The notes below the pieces were generated by a model, which saw only the letters and a program-made list of their open reading frames with translations, did no database searches and was not told where the DNA came from. Below are positions 39,083 to 47,389 of a stretch of 64,000 nucleotides of DNA, piece by piece; the stretch's first letter is position 1; the number at the start of each line of letters is the position of its first letter. A program made the translations under genes and the position numbers. Source of the DNA: Kutzneria buriramensis (GTDB lineage Bacteria > Actinomycetota > Actinomycetes > Mycobacteriales > Pseudonocardiaceae); NCBI RefSeq assembly GCF_003387475.1, contig NZ_QUNO01000013.1, positions 1-64,000 on the forward strand, given 5' to 3'.

Positions 39083-40365
39083 CGGCGCACGGCCTCGATC
39101 AGGTCGCCGTCGCGGTCCTCGGGGATCGTGCGCAGGTCGAGCAGGCAGCGGCCGCGCTCCACCCGTCCGACGACGGCCCTCGCGCGCAAGGCGGCGGCGA
39201 AGCTTTCGGGCAGGCTGACGGCCGCGCTCGGCAGCTCGACGCCGGGGGCCCCGCCGCCACCGACGGCGGCGGCGGATTCGACGGCAACGGCGTCGATGCC
39301 GGTCAGCGCGGCCGCGATCCGCTCGGCCCGGGCCATCAGCTGGCCGGCGTCGGCCTCCAAGGCCTTGAGCACCGGCGGTGTCGGGCCCCGCAGGGTCGCC
39401 TCCAGCGCGGCCAGGGTGAGCTTGTCCACCCGCAGCGCCCGGGCGGACGGATGCCGCCGCAGCCGCTCCACCAGCGACGCCTCGCCGAACAGCAGGCCCG
39501 CCTGCGGGCCGCCGAGCAACTTGTCGCCACTGGCCGTGACCAGCGCGGCGCCGGCGTGCAACGCCGTGGCGACGTCCGGTTCGTCCGGGAGCAGCGGATG
39601 CGGCGCCAGCAGCCCGGATCCGACGTCCACGATCACCGGCACCCCGAGCCCGGTCAGATCGCCGATGGCGACCGCGCTGGTGAAGCCGCGAACTTCGAAG
39701 TTGGAGGGATGGACCTTCAGCACGAACGCGGTGTCCGGGCCGATCGCGGCCGCGTAGTCGGCGCGGTGGGTGCGGTTCGTCGTGCCGACCTCCCGCAGCC
39801 TGGCCCCGGTCGACGCCAGCAGCTCGGGGATGCGGAAGCCGTCGCCGATCTCGACCAGCTCGCCGCGGCTGATCACGATCTCCCGGCCCTGGGCGAGGGC
39901 GAGTGCGCACAGCAGCAGTGCCGCCGCGTTGTTGTTGACGACGTGCACCGCGCCGGCCGCGGGAACCGCCGAGGCCAACGCCTCCAACGCTCCACGCCCG
40001 CGCCGGGCCCGCGCCCCAGTGGCAAGGTCGAACTCCACGTCCGTGCTGCCGGCGGCGTCGGCGACGGCCGCAACCGCGGCGTCCGACAGCGGCGCCCGGC
40101 CGAGGTTGGTGTGCACGACCACGCCGGTGGCGTTCAGCACCGGGTGCAGCGAGGAAGCCGTGCGCGGCAAGGAAGCCAGCACGTCGTCGAGCACGGCCTC
40201 GGGAGCGATCTCGCCGCGGCGAGCCCGCTCCTGCGCGGCGACGACCCGGGCTTTCACCAGCTCGTGGCCGAGCTCCGCCGCCGTCTTGACCAGCGCCGGA
40301 TGGGCCAGCAGCGCGTCGGTGCGGGCGATGCGACGCCTAGGGTCGTCATTACGTGGGTCAGACAT
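39073..40365 (-). CDS. selA: L-seryl-tRNA(Sec) selenium transferase
   Basis: A 430-residue PLP enzyme that converts Ser-tRNA-Sec to Sec-tRNA-Sec using selenophosphate. Family marks are LNATGVVVHTNLGRAPLS, the VHVVNNNAAALLL segment, EVGTTNRTH, IVDVGSGLL and the PLP lysine in SGDKLLGGPQAG. The start at 40365 (MSDPRNDDPRRR) matches the usual N terminus; its A is also the last base of the tRNA-Sec CCA end, so there is no normal leader or ribosome site unless tRNA sequence serves as one. A longer start at 40416 would lie within the tRNA gene. It forms an operon with selB and fdhA. Confidence 0.95.
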   Translation of the reverse strand: MSDPRNDDPRRRIARTDALLAHPALVKTAAELGHELVKARVVAAQERARRGEIAPEAVLDDVLASLPRTASSLHPVLNATGVVVHTNLGRAPLSDAAVAAVADAAGSTDVEFDLATGARARRGRGALEALASAVPAAGAVHVVNNNAAALLLCALALAQGREIVISRGELVEIGDGFRIPELLASTGARLREVGTTNRTHRADYAAAIGPDTAFVLKVHPSNFEVRGFTSAVAIGDLTGLGVPVIVDVGSGLLAPHPLLPDEPDVATALHAGAALVTASGDKLLGGPQAGLLFGEASLVERLRRHPSARALRVDKLTLAALEATLRGPTPPVLKALEADAGQLMARAERIAAALTGIDAVAVESAAAVGGGGAPGVELPSAAVSLPESFAAALRARAVVGRVERGRCLLDLRTIPEDRDGDLIEAVRRCT

Positions 40366-40459
40366 GGCGGAGACGGACGGGAATCGAACCCGCCAGCGAC
40401 AGTGCCTGCCGCTCAACGGTTTTGAAGACCGCGCCGGCCACCAGGCCGGGTACGCCTCC
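40365..40459 (-). tRNA. selC: tRNA-Sec (anticodon UCA)
   Basis: A 95-nt tRNA on the minus strand. The acceptor arm begins GGAGGCG and pairs with CGTCTCC (one G-U), then discriminator G and an encoded CCA. The anticodon stem-loop CGGT-CTTCAAA-ACCG puts UCA in the middle of the 7-nt loop, so it reads UGA. The T arm has GGGTTCGATTCCC, and the long variable arm between 40411 and 40393 is typical of tRNA-Sec. The final A of CCA is the A of the selA start codon. Confidence 0.96.
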
Positions 40460-40513
40460 CTTGACCATGCCGCTCATCCTGCCAAAGCCGCCGTGCTCGC
40501 GCAGGATGAGTGC

Positions 40514-41494
40514 GTGAGCCTGCGACTGACCCAGTACGCCCACGGCGGCGGCTGCGCGTGCAAGATCCCGCCCGGCGAGCTGGAGGACGTGGTTCGCGGC
40601 CTGACCGGCAAGGCCGGCGACGACCTGATCGTCGGCCTGGACGACGGCGACGACGCGGCGGTGGTGCGGATCCGTGACGACCTCGCCGTCGTCGCCACCA
40701 CCGACTTCTTCACGCCGGTGGTGGACGATCCGTATGACTGGGGCCGCATCGCCGCCGCCAACGCGCTCTCCGACGTGTACGCGATGGGCGGCACGCCGGT
40801 CGTGGCGGTCAATCTCCTGGGCTGGCCAAGGGACACGCTGCCGATCGACCTCACCGCGGAGGTCCTGCGCGGCGGCATGGACGTCTGCACCGCCGCCGGC
40901 TGCTTCCTCGCCGGCGGGCACAGCATCGACGACCCCGAGCCGAAGTACGGCCTCGCCGTGACCGGCACCGCCCACCCCGACCGGCTCATGCGCAACGACG
41001 CCGGCCGGCCCGGGATTCCCTTGTCACTGACCAAACCCCTGGGCATCGGCGTGCTCAACTCCCGGCACAAGGCCACCGGCGAGCGGTTCGCGGCCGCGAT
41101 CGACGTGATGACCATCCTCAACGCCGGCGCCGCCGAGGCGGCGCTGAACGCGGGCATCACGTGCGCCACCGACGTCACCGGATTCGGCCTGCTGGGCCAT
41201 CTCTACAAGCTCGCGCGGGCCAGCGGCGTGACGGCAGTGATCAACTCCGCTGCGGTCACGTACGTCGAGGGTGCTCGCGAGGCGCTGGCCGACGGCTACG
41301 TCAGCGGAGGCACGAAACGTAACCTCGACTGGGTCCGCCCGCACGCCGACCTCGACGCCATCGGCGAGGACGAGGCGTTGCTGCTCGCCGACGCCCAGAC
41401 GTCCGGCGGCCTGCTGCTCGCCGGCGAGATCCCCGGTGCGCCGGTGATCGGCGAGCTGCGGCCGTTGGGCGAGCACCACATCGTCGTGCGCTGA
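40514..41494 (+). CDS. selD: Selenide, water dikinase
   Basis: A 326-residue enzyme making selenophosphate from selenide and ATP. The glycine-rich loop HGGGCACKIPP contains the catalytic Cys and Lys. Further family marks are VVATTDFFTPVVDDPYDWG, LSDVYAMGG, LAGGHSIDDPEPKYGL and DVTGFGLLGHL. The start is GTG at 40514, after AGGATGAG. The same frame is open upstream to 39770 only because it is shadow of selA. It is divergent from tRNA-Sec/selA across a 54-bp gap, which must hold back-to-back promoters; a TTGACC at 40461-40466 is a weak -35 candidate for this gene. Confidence 0.96.
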   Translation: MSLRLTQYAHGGGCACKIPPGELEDVVRGLTGKAGDDLIVGLDDGDDAAVVRIRDDLAVVATTDFFTPVVDDPYDWGRIAAANALSDVYAMGGTPVVAVNLLGWPRDTLPIDLTAEVLRGGMDVCTAAGCFLAGGHSIDDPEPKYGLAVTGTAHPDRLMRNDAGRPGIPLSLTKPLGIGVLNSRHKATGERFAAAIDVMTILNAGAAEAALNAGITCATDVTGFGLLGHLYKLARASGVTAVINSAAVTYVEGAREALADGYVSGGTKRNLDWVRPHADLDAIGEDEALLLADAQTSGGLLLAGEIPGAPVIGELRPLGEHHIVVR

Positions 41495-41519
41495 CCGGCT
41501 TTCGACGCCCTGGTCCACC

Positions 41520-41640
41520 TCGTACAGACCCTTCGCGAGCTGCTCGATGGCGACGAGTCGGTCGCGCTCCTTGAGCGCCGGCGGCGTGCCTCGGACCAGC
41601 TTGCGCGGCGGTGATTTACCGAACGCGCGGCGGTGTCTCG
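41520..41640 (-). pseudogene. Possible coding remnant downstream of selD
   Basis: In the minus-strand frame read from about 41640, the translation gives GKSPPRKLVRGTPPALKERD and then RLVAIEQLAKGLYEVDQG, with nearly 90% G or C at third codon positions, as in real genes here. It has no start codon and then runs antisense through selD, so it cannot be an intact gene. I do not recognise the family. It may be a leftover of a displaced gene. Confidence 0.25.
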
Positions 41641-41707
41641 CACGTCACAAGGTGTGAGCACGAACCCGATCGGTGTAAGGCGACCGCCAGTGGGTACCTG
41701 CGCAGTT

Positions 41708-41740
41708 CCCGGGACGGCGCATCCCGATCGCCGTCCCGGG
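41708..41740. terminator. Bidirectional terminator between selD and the SDR gene
   Basis: A perfect 12-bp stem (41708-41719 with 41729-41740) with a 9-nt loop lies 2 bp after the SDR stop on the minus strand and 213 bp after selD. It can serve both converging genes. Confidence 0.75.
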
Positions 41741-41742
41741 TC

Positions 41743-42528
41743 TCAGCCGTACCAGCCGCCGTCCGCGGCCAGCACGGCGCCGGTGACGTAGGCGGACAGC
41801 GGGCTGGCCAGGTAGGCGACGAGGGCGGCGTACTCCTCGGGCCGGCCGATGCGGCCGACGTCGTTGGGCGCGAGGGCCTCGACCAGGCGGGGCTCGACCT
41901 CCTCCCACGTGTCGCCGAACCCGTGCTGGCGGCCGAGTTCCACCAGCCGCGGCACACTGGCCGGGGTGAGGATGCCGCCGGCCGCGACGGCGTTCGAGGT
42001 GACGCCGGTGTGCTTCAGCTCCCGGGCCAGGGACTTGGCCAGCGCGTTGCGGGCCCCGTTCGTGGCGGCGTAGTGCGGCTGCGAGGCGGCCGGCACGGCG
42101 CCGAGGACGCTGCCGATCTGGATCACCCGCCCCCAGCCGCGCTCGCGCATCGCCGGCACGAGTCGCTGGATCATCCGCACGCCGGTCAGCACGTTGACGT
42201 TGTAGATGTCGGCCCAGTCCTGGGCCGACGTGGTGGTCCACCCGAGGCTCGGGTCGTACGTGCCGATGTTGTTGACGAGGATGTCCACCGGCCCGGCGGC
42301 CGCGTGCACCTCGTCGGCGCCGCGATCGGTGCCCAGGTCGCCGAGCACGTGCGAGGCGTCGCCGCCCGCGTCGCGGATCGCCTTGGCCACGGCGACGGTT
42401 CGGGCGTGGTCGCGGCCGTGCACGACCACCGAGGCCCCTTCGGCGGCCAGCCGCGTGGCGATGGCCTCGCCCAGCCCCGAGCTGGATCCGGTGACGAGGG
42501 CGCGCTTCCCGCCCAACTGGAGATCCAT
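41743..42528 (-). CDS. Short-chain dehydrogenase/reductase
   Basis: A 261-residue classical SDR. Visible motifs are the NAD(P)-binding TGSSSGLG near residue 15, NNIGTYD for the structural NNAG, catalytic Ser in IQIGSV, the YxxxN variant YAATNGARNALAKSL, and the C-terminal VTGAVLAADGGWYG. The catalytic YxxxK reads Y-A-A-T-N, so the usual Lys is Asn; this may weaken or alter catalysis. The substrate is unknown. The start at 42528 (MDLQLGGKRALVTG) follows AAAGGA; the frame upstream is not homologous. It is divergent from the MDMPI-type gene. Confidence 0.85.
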   Translation of the reverse strand: MDLQLGGKRALVTGSSSGLGEAIATRLAAEGASVVVHGRDHARTVAVAKAIRDAGGDASHVLGDLGTDRGADEVHAAAGPVDILVNNIGTYDPSLGWTTTSAQDWADIYNVNVLTGVRMIQRLVPAMRERGWGRVIQIGSVLGAVPAASQPHYAATNGARNALAKSLARELKHTGVTSNAVAAGGILTPASVPRLVELGRQHGFGDTWEEVEPRLVEALAPNDVGRIGRPEEYAALVAYLASPLSAYVTGAVLAADGGWYG

Positions 42529-42682
42529 TGGGAATCCTTTCCTCCGACTGCGATCGAGCCTGCCGAAGAAAAAATGGACCAGCAAGTACAGAACTCGGCG
42601 AACCCTCAGCCGGAGGTATGACGGCCGCTCCGACCGTGGCCCGATGCGCACGGACGGGCGCCGGCCGTAGCGTCCGTCCGCG

Positions 42683-43414
42683 ATGAACTACGCGACGGAA
42701 CTCCTCGACCAGAGCGACCTGTTCGGCAGCCTGATCCGAGGCGCGGACCTGCGCGGCGGCGTGCCGACGTGTCCGGAGTGGACTTTCGGCCAGCTGGCCG
42801 AGCACGTCGGCCGGGGACACCGGTGGGCGGCGCGGATCGTCCGCGACGGTAGCTACCTCGACGCCGGGACGATCCCGGACGGCGTGCTGCCGGCCGACAC
42901 CGCCGAGGCCGTCCGCTGGCCGTGGGAAGGCGCGCGCATCCTGCTCGACGCCGTCGCCGACGCCGGCCTCGACACTCCCGTGTGGACGGTCCTCGGGCCG
43001 CGGCCGGCGCGCTGGTGGGTGCGGCGCCGGCTGCACGAGACGATCGTGCACCGGGCCGACGCCACCCTGGCCCGCGGCCTGCGCTTCGACGTGCGGCCGG
43101 AGCTCGCGGCCGACGCGATCGACGAGTGGCTGGGCAATGCCGCCGACGAGGTGTTCGAGGAACCGCTGCCGCTCGCGATGGGCGTGACCATGGCGGTCCG
43201 GATCACCGACGCGCCGCACGAGTGGGCCGTCACCGGCGAGGCCGGCGGACTCTGGGTCCGCACCGGTCACCGCGCCGGCGACCTCACCGTGAGCGGTCGG
43301 GCCGTCGATGTGCTGCTGGCGCTCGTGCGCCGGCTGCCCGCCGACCGGGCCGGCGTCCGGGTCGAGGGCGATCCGGCGCTCTGGGAGCGCTGGCTGGCCG
43401 GAACCCCGCTATAG
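42683..43414 (+). CDS. MDMPI-type (mycothiol-dependent maleylpyruvate isomerase family) protein
   Basis: A 243-residue DinB-fold protein of the actinobacterial family named after mycothiol-dependent maleylpyruvate isomerase. TCPEWTFGQLAEHVGRGHRWAARIV near the start and RRRLHETIVHRADATLARG in the middle supply the three metal-binding histidines (two visible as EHVGRGH and one pair in HETIVHR). The C-terminal half matches the second MDMPI domain. Such proteins use mycothiol as a thiol cofactor; the true substrate here is unknown. The 3' end overlaps the converging hydrolase gene by 6 bp. Confidence 0.8.
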   Translation: MNYATELLDQSDLFGSLIRGADLRGGVPTCPEWTFGQLAEHVGRGHRWAARIVRDGSYLDAGTIPDGVLPADTAEAVRWPWEGARILLDAVADAGLDTPVWTVLGPRPARWWVRRRLHETIVHRADATLARGLRFDVRPELAADAIDEWLGNAADEVFEEPLPLAMGVTMAVRITDAPHEWAVTGEAGGLWVRTGHRAGDLTVSGRAVDVLLALVRRLPADRAGVRVEGDPALWERWLAGTPL

Positions 43415-44143
43415 CGCCGCGGCCACCTCGTCGATCACGTCCGCCAACTCCGCCGGCCGGGCCAGAAACGGCGAGTGGCCGCCGGGCAGGCGCCGCACCA
43501 GCGTGGGCATCTCGTCGTCGATCGCGCGCTTGATGAAGACCTCCGGGATGTTCCGGTCGTCGTCGCACGCGATCAGCGCCGACGGCAGCTTCTGCCACGA
43601 CGCGCGGGTCTGCGCGTCCGTGAACGCCCGGGCGCTCTGCGGCCGCAGCCGGGCGGTGGTCGCGGCGGCCAATTCCGTTGGCACGTCGAAGTAAGCGGCG
43701 TCGGTGATCTGGTCGGGCACCGGCACCATCCGCCAGTCCGCCGGGAACCAGGGACCGCCCAGCGGCGTCACGAGGGCCTCCCCCACCTCCAGCATCTGCG
43801 CCGCCAGGTAGATGAGCCGCTCCACGTTCGGCGCGGTCTCGGCGGCCTCGGACATCGGCACGCCGCCGTAGGAGTGCCCGAGCACCGTCACCGGGCCGTC
43901 GATCGCGCCCAGTGCCTCCCCCACCACCTCGGCGTCGTCGTACATGCCGACCTCGGGATCGCTCCACGTGCTCGGCAGGTCGACGGTGAAGACACGCCAG
44001 CCGTGGCGCTCCAGGTGGGGCGTGAGCTCGTCCCAGCACCACGCGCCGTGCCAGGCGCCGTGCACCAGCAGGATGTTCTTCGGCGAACTGTTCAACTGAG
44101 CTTCCTTCGACCGCGCACTGGTGGTGATCGTGGCGGTAATCAT
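43409..44143 (-). CDS. Alpha/beta hydrolase
   Basis: A 244-residue alpha/beta hydrolase. ILLVHGAWHGAWCWDELTPHLE is the oxyanion-hole region of the esterase/salicylate-esterase-like branch, VTVLGHSYGGVPM holds the nucleophile Ser, and the late PGGHSPFLARPAEL holds the catalytic His. The substrate is unknown. The start is taken at the ATG 44143; about 20 poorly conserved residues precede the core, so a slightly later start is possible. It lies downstream of the TetR gene, separated by a hairpin, and may have its own promoter. Confidence 0.85.
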   Translation of the reverse strand: MITATITTSARSKEAQLNSSPKNILLVHGAWHGAWCWDELTPHLERHGWRVFTVDLPSTWSDPEVGMYDDAEVVGEALGAIDGPVTVLGHSYGGVPMSEAAETAPNVERLIYLAAQMLEVGEALVTPLGGPWFPADWRMVPVPDQITDAAYFDVPTELAAATTARLRPQSARAFTDAQTRASWQKLPSALIACDDDRNIPEVFIKRAIDDEMPTLVRRLPGGHSPFLARPAELADVIDEVAAAL

Positions 44144-44205
44144 TGCGCGCCAAGGGTCCCGGGCACGGTCGCGCCGATCAAAGGGGCAGCGAACGGAGGC
44201 CGGTT

Positions 44206-44232
44206 CCGTCCCGACACCACAGATCGGGACGG
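44206..44232 (-). terminator. Hairpin after the TetR gene
   Basis: A 9-bp perfect stem (44206-44214 with 44224-44232) with a 9-nt loop begins 12 bp past the TetR stop codon and before the hydrolase start at 44143. It could end the TetR transcript or attenuate read-through into the hydrolase. Confidence 0.55.
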
Positions 44233-44244
44233 CCGTGTCCGGTA

Positions 44245-44829
44245 TCAGGCGGCCGCGAGGTGGTCCAGGCAGAAGTCCAATGCCGACTCCAGGTGCTGCG
44301 ACGAGCCGGTGGCCATCAGGATCGCCACCCCGCCCTGGATCGCCGCGAGCACCGCCGACGAAGCCGCCTTGGCGTCGAGTCCCGCGCGGATGTGGCCGTT
44401 CGCCTGCATCTGCTCGATGCCCACCTCGACCTGCCGCTGCCACTGCCTGAGCAGCTCGCGGGTCACCGCCTGCGCCGCCGGTGTGTGCCGGTCGATCTCG
44501 GTGATCAGCGCCCCGAGCGGGCAGTTCGTGCCCTGCCGCCGGTACCGCTCCACCACCGCGTCCCGCCACTGCCGCCACGCCGACCAGGACGTGAGCTCCC
44601 CCAGGTACGGCTGCTGGTCCTCGAGCACGCGGTCGGCCTCGCGCTGGGCGACCGCCACCAGCAGCTCCTCCCTTCCCTCCGGGAAGTAGTGGAACAGCTG
44701 GCCCTTGCCGGTGCCGCTGCGCCGGCACACGTCCTCCAGCGTCACCACCGCCACGCCGCGCTCGCGGATCTCGGCCGCCGCGGCGTCCACGATCCGCTGC
44801 CGGGTCGCGGCCCCCTTCTTCGTGAGCAC
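44245..44829 (-). CDS. TetR-family transcriptional regulator
   Basis: A 194-residue repressor. The N-terminal helix-turn-helix (about 8-52) reads TRQRIVDAAAAEIRERGVAVVTLEDVCRRSGTGKGQLFHYFPEGREELL, a textbook TetR pattern. The C-terminal part (CPLGALITEIDR, WQRQVEVGIEQMQANGHI) matches the ligand-binding domain of the LmrA/YxaF-like subgroup. The start is GTG at 44829, immediately next to an imperfect dyad that is probably its own operator. It likely controls itself and the following hydrolase. Confidence 0.9.
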   Translation of the reverse strand: MLTKKGAATRQRIVDAAAAEIRERGVAVVTLEDVCRRSGTGKGQLFHYFPEGREELLVAVAQREADRVLEDQQPYLGELTSWSAWRQWRDAVVERYRRQGTNCPLGALITEIDRHTPAAQAVTRELLRQWQRQVEVGIEQMQANGHIRAGLDAKAASSAVLAAIQGGVAILMATGSSQHLESALDFCLDHLAAA

Positions 44830-44858
44830 GGAATCGATTGTACTATTGAGTCCATTCC
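44830..44858. promoter_or_regulatory. Dyad next to the TetR start, probable autoregulatory operator
   Basis: A 29-bp imperfect palindrome with outer arms GGAAT/ATTCC and further matching bases inside ends one base before the TetR GTG start. Its AT-rich centre stands out against the surrounding GC-rich DNA. Binding here would block initiation of the TetR transcript. Confidence 0.5.
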
Positions 44859-44861
44859 GGA

Positions 44862-44892
44862 GGAGCCCGCCCGCGCCGGGCGGGCGGGCTCC
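44862..44892 (-). terminator. Terminator after the sialidase-like gene
   Basis: A perfect 13-bp GC-rich stem (44862-44874 with 44880-44892) and 5-nt loop begin 8 bp past the stop codon at 44901. Confidence 0.85.
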
Positions 44893-44900
44893 CCTGTCGG

Positions 44901-47054
44901 TCAGCTCGCGGTGAGCGCCGTGTCGTCGATGACGAACGACGTCTGCCGCGAGTTGTTCTCGGTGCCGGAGAAGCTGATGGTGACGGTCTGGCCGGCGAGC
45001 GAGGAGACGTCGAACGTCTGCTGCGCGTAACCGGTGTTCTTGTTCAGGTTGGAGAACGTGGCCAGGGTCGTCGTGCCGGCCTTGACGGTCAGCTTGTCGA
45101 CCTGGGTGGTCGTGGTGGTCTCGGCGGTGTCGATGTGCAGCCAGAACGACAGGCTGGCGTGGCAGCCGGCCGGGATGGTGACCGACTGGGTCAGGGTGTC
45201 GGTGTGCGTGCTGCCGTAACCGTCGAGCCACGCGTCCCAGCTACCGGTGCGCGCGGGTTCGGACGGACCGTTCTGGCCGATCACGGCGGGGGTCGCGGTC
45301 CAGGTCGTGTTGCCGGACTCGAAGCCGGGGTTCCCCAGTTTCTGGCCCGGGCTGGGACATCCGCCGCCAACGGGGTTGATCGTCCACGTGAAGGTGGCGC
45401 TCCCGCTGGCGTTGGTGGTGTCGGTGGCGGTCACCGTGACGGTGCCCGTCCCGGCGGTGGTGGGCGTGCCGGAGATCAGGCCGGTGCCGGAGTTGATGGA
45501 CAGGCCGGCCGGCAGGCCGGTGGCGGAGTAGGTCAGGGTCTGGCCGGAGGCCGAGTCGGAAGCCGCGATCTGCAAGGAGGTCGCGGTGCCGACGGTGCCG
45601 GTCTGATTGCCGGGGTTGGTGACCGTGACGGTGTTGCCGCCGTTGCCGCCGCCGATCGGCAGGCCGCCGATGGTCGCGTACATCCCGACGTCGAACGTGG
45701 AGCCGCTGGGCGCGTGCGCCACCGGGATGACCGTGACGGCGTTGCCGCCGGCGAGCACGGACGTGGAGATGTAGTCGCCGAACATGCGGCCCTGCGAGGT
45801 GTTCGGCAGCCACGCCAACGTCATCGGCCCGGCGAGCTGGGTCGGCGCCGACCACGTGGTGCCGCCGTCGGCGGACGACACGAACGCGGCGTTGAGCTGG
45901 CAGGTGGTGTCCGTGCAGTTGGCCTGCGGGTAGTAGTAGTACGTCACGCCGATCCGGGCGGTGCCGCCCGAACTGGACGGATCCACGCCGATGCCGGGCG
46001 TGAAGTGGTCGGCGGTGCTGGTGGCGGCGTCGATCGGCAGCCGGGCCGGCGCGCTCCACGACGTGCCGTTGGTCGACGTGGACATGATGATGTCGTTGCT
46101 GGGGCAGCCGGAGCGGAACCGGCAGTCCGCCCACACCACGTAGACCTTGCCGGCGGAGTCGATCTCCGCCGACGGCAGCGGGCTCTCCCGCAGCGTGTCC
46201 AGCGGCCCGAAGTCGTTGTCCTCCAACCCGGCGACGGGGTGGTGGCTGACGGTCGCGATCTGCACGCTGGAACCCCAACTCGCGCCGCCGTTGGTGGACA
46301 CGAACGACCGCTCGGCGTTGGCGCTGGCACTGGAGAACGGCACGACCACGGTCCCGTTGGGCTGCACGACCGGCTGGCCGCCCAGGCCGCTGGGGTTGTC
46401 GGCCGGGCTGAGCTGGCTGCCCCAGGTCAGGCCGCCGTCGGTGGAGGTCCGCATGTGCTCGGCGTCGCCGGCGTTGGCGTCGTCGTACTCGGTGTAGCAG
46501 TGGCCGTAGAACGGGCTGGCCGGATGGTCGTCGCAGACCGTCCAGTTCTTGTCGAAGAAGGTGCCGGTGGCCGACACGGCGACCGGGTTGCCCCACGTCT
46601 TGGCGTCGGTGGAACGGCTCAGCTCCACGTCCACGGCGCCGGACGCGGCGATCCCCAGCCAGGAGATCATCCAGACGTTGTCCTTGGCGTCGTAGGCGAC
46701 CGAGGCGTCGCTGACCTGACCGTAGGGGCCGCCGGTGTTGGCGGTGGTGCCCGGCAGGAAGCCGCGCGCCCACGTCTGGCCGCCGTCGGTGGACGTGGTC
46801 CAGCCGATGTTGGACGCGCCGCCGCCGGTCACCCGGCCGACCTGGAACGTGCCGACGATGGTGTTGCCGAAGCTGAAGGTGTCCGGCTCCACTTCGGTCG
46901 AATGCTGGGCCTGGGCGTCGGAATAGGGGTCGGTGCTGACCTGGTTCAGCGACACCGCGGCGCGGGCGGCGGTCGCCGGCGTGGTGAAAGCCGTCAGCGA
47001 GGCCAGGGCGGCGACGGCGAGGGTGAGGACTCTGCTGCGGATCGATCTGGACAT
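44901..47054 (-). CDS. Secreted sialidase/BNR-repeat protein with Ig-like and C-terminal binding domain
   Basis: A 717-residue exported protein. The signal peptide (about 1-30, ending TPATAARA) is followed by a six-bladed sialidase-type propeller (about 35-460) with repeated Asp-box units such as STDGGQTW, STDGGLTWG, STNGGASWG and SADGGTTWS. Then comes a putative Ig domain (about 470-555: LPAGLSINSGTGLISGTPT) and a C-terminal jelly-roll-like domain (about 565-717: NPGFESGNTTWTA, FVIDDTAL) that probably binds carbohydrate or protein. The sialidase arginine triad cannot be confirmed by eye, so it may be a non-enzymatic propeller. CAGGAG precedes the ATG at 47054. Confidence 0.8.
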   Translation of the reverse strand: MSRSIRSRVLTLAVAALASLTAFTTPATAARAAVSLNQVSTDPYSDAQAQHSTEVEPDTFSFGNTIVGTFQVGRVTGGGASNIGWTTSTDGGQTWARGFLPGTTANTGGPYGQVSDASVAYDAKDNVWMISWLGIAASGAVDVELSRSTDAKTWGNPVAVSATGTFFDKNWTVCDDHPASPFYGHCYTEYDDANAGDAEHMRTSTDGGLTWGSQLSPADNPSGLGGQPVVQPNGTVVVPFSSASANAERSFVSTNGGASWGSSVQIATVSHHPVAGLEDNDFGPLDTLRESPLPSAEIDSAGKVYVVWADCRFRSGCPSNDIIMSTSTNGTSWSAPARLPIDAATSTADHFTPGIGVDPSSSGGTARIGVTYYYYPQANCTDTTCQLNAAFVSSADGGTTWSAPTQLAGPMTLAWLPNTSQGRMFGDYISTSVLAGGNAVTVIPVAHAPSGSTFDVGMYATIGGLPIGGGNGGNTVTVTNPGNQTGTVGTATSLQIAASDSASGQTLTYSATGLPAGLSINSGTGLISGTPTTAGTGTVTVTATDTTNASGSATFTWTINPVGGGCPSPGQKLGNPGFESGNTTWTATPAVIGQNGPSEPARTGSWDAWLDGYGSTHTDTLTQSVTIPAGCHASLSFWLHIDTAETTTTTQVDKLTVKAGTTTLATFSNLNKNTGYAQQTFDVSSLAGQTVTISFSGTENNSRQTSFVIDDTALTAS

Positions 47055-47202
47055 GGCACTCCTGTCGTTGTCGAACAGGGCGGGGATCGCACGACATGCC
47101 AAGAGCGTGATCGGGCGGAATCATCCGCGTGCCAAGGGAAATCCGCCAGCATCGGTCGACGGGTAGCGCCGCGTTGACATTTGACAGGCCTGTAGAAGCA
47201 AC

Positions 47203-47242
47203 GGTGAGGGGCGGGCCGGCTGTCGCCGACCCGCCCCTCACC
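47203..47242 (-). terminator. Terminator of the peptide-export operon
   Basis: A perfect 13-bp stem (47203-47215 with 47230-47242) with a 14-nt loop starts 24 bp beyond the precursor-peptide stop codon. It marks the end of the operon 49762-47267. Confidence 0.85.
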
Positions 47243-47266
47243 TGCGGGAATCCACGAGCTGCGGGC

Positions 47267-47389
47267 TCAGTCGCCGACGCAGATGGCACACGGGGAGACG
47301 GCGGTCTGGTCGCAGACCACGCTGCCGGCGCCGCCGAAGACCTCGTCGAGCTGGGCCTCGGTCAGCTCGATCACGGGCTGGGTGTCCAT
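47267..47389 (-). CDS. Double-glycine leader precursor peptide (candidate new bacteriocin/RiPP)
   Basis: A 40-residue peptide. The first 20 residues form an acidic leader with IELTEAQLDEVFGG, the classic pattern (E-L-x-x-x-x-L-x-x-V-x-GG) recognised by C39 peptidases. Cleavage after Gly20 would free a 20-residue core beginning AGSVVC, containing Cys26, Cys34 and Cys37, two Ser/Thr-type hydroxyl residues between or before them, and ending CVGD. It overlaps the last 19 bp of the peptidase-exporter gene, and GGAAG lies 7 nt before its ATG. No lanthionine or other tailoring enzyme is adjacent, so the core may be exported unmodified, disulfide-linked or modified by an enzyme elsewhere. It is too short for most gene callers. 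Confidence 0.85.
   Translation of the reverse strand: MDTQPVIELTEAQLDEVFGGAGSVVCDQTAVSPCAICVGD

Noticed and set aside
40366-40416. Longer selA N terminus starting at 40416
   Set aside because: It would be encoded entirely within tRNA-Sec and has no similarity to SelA N termini.
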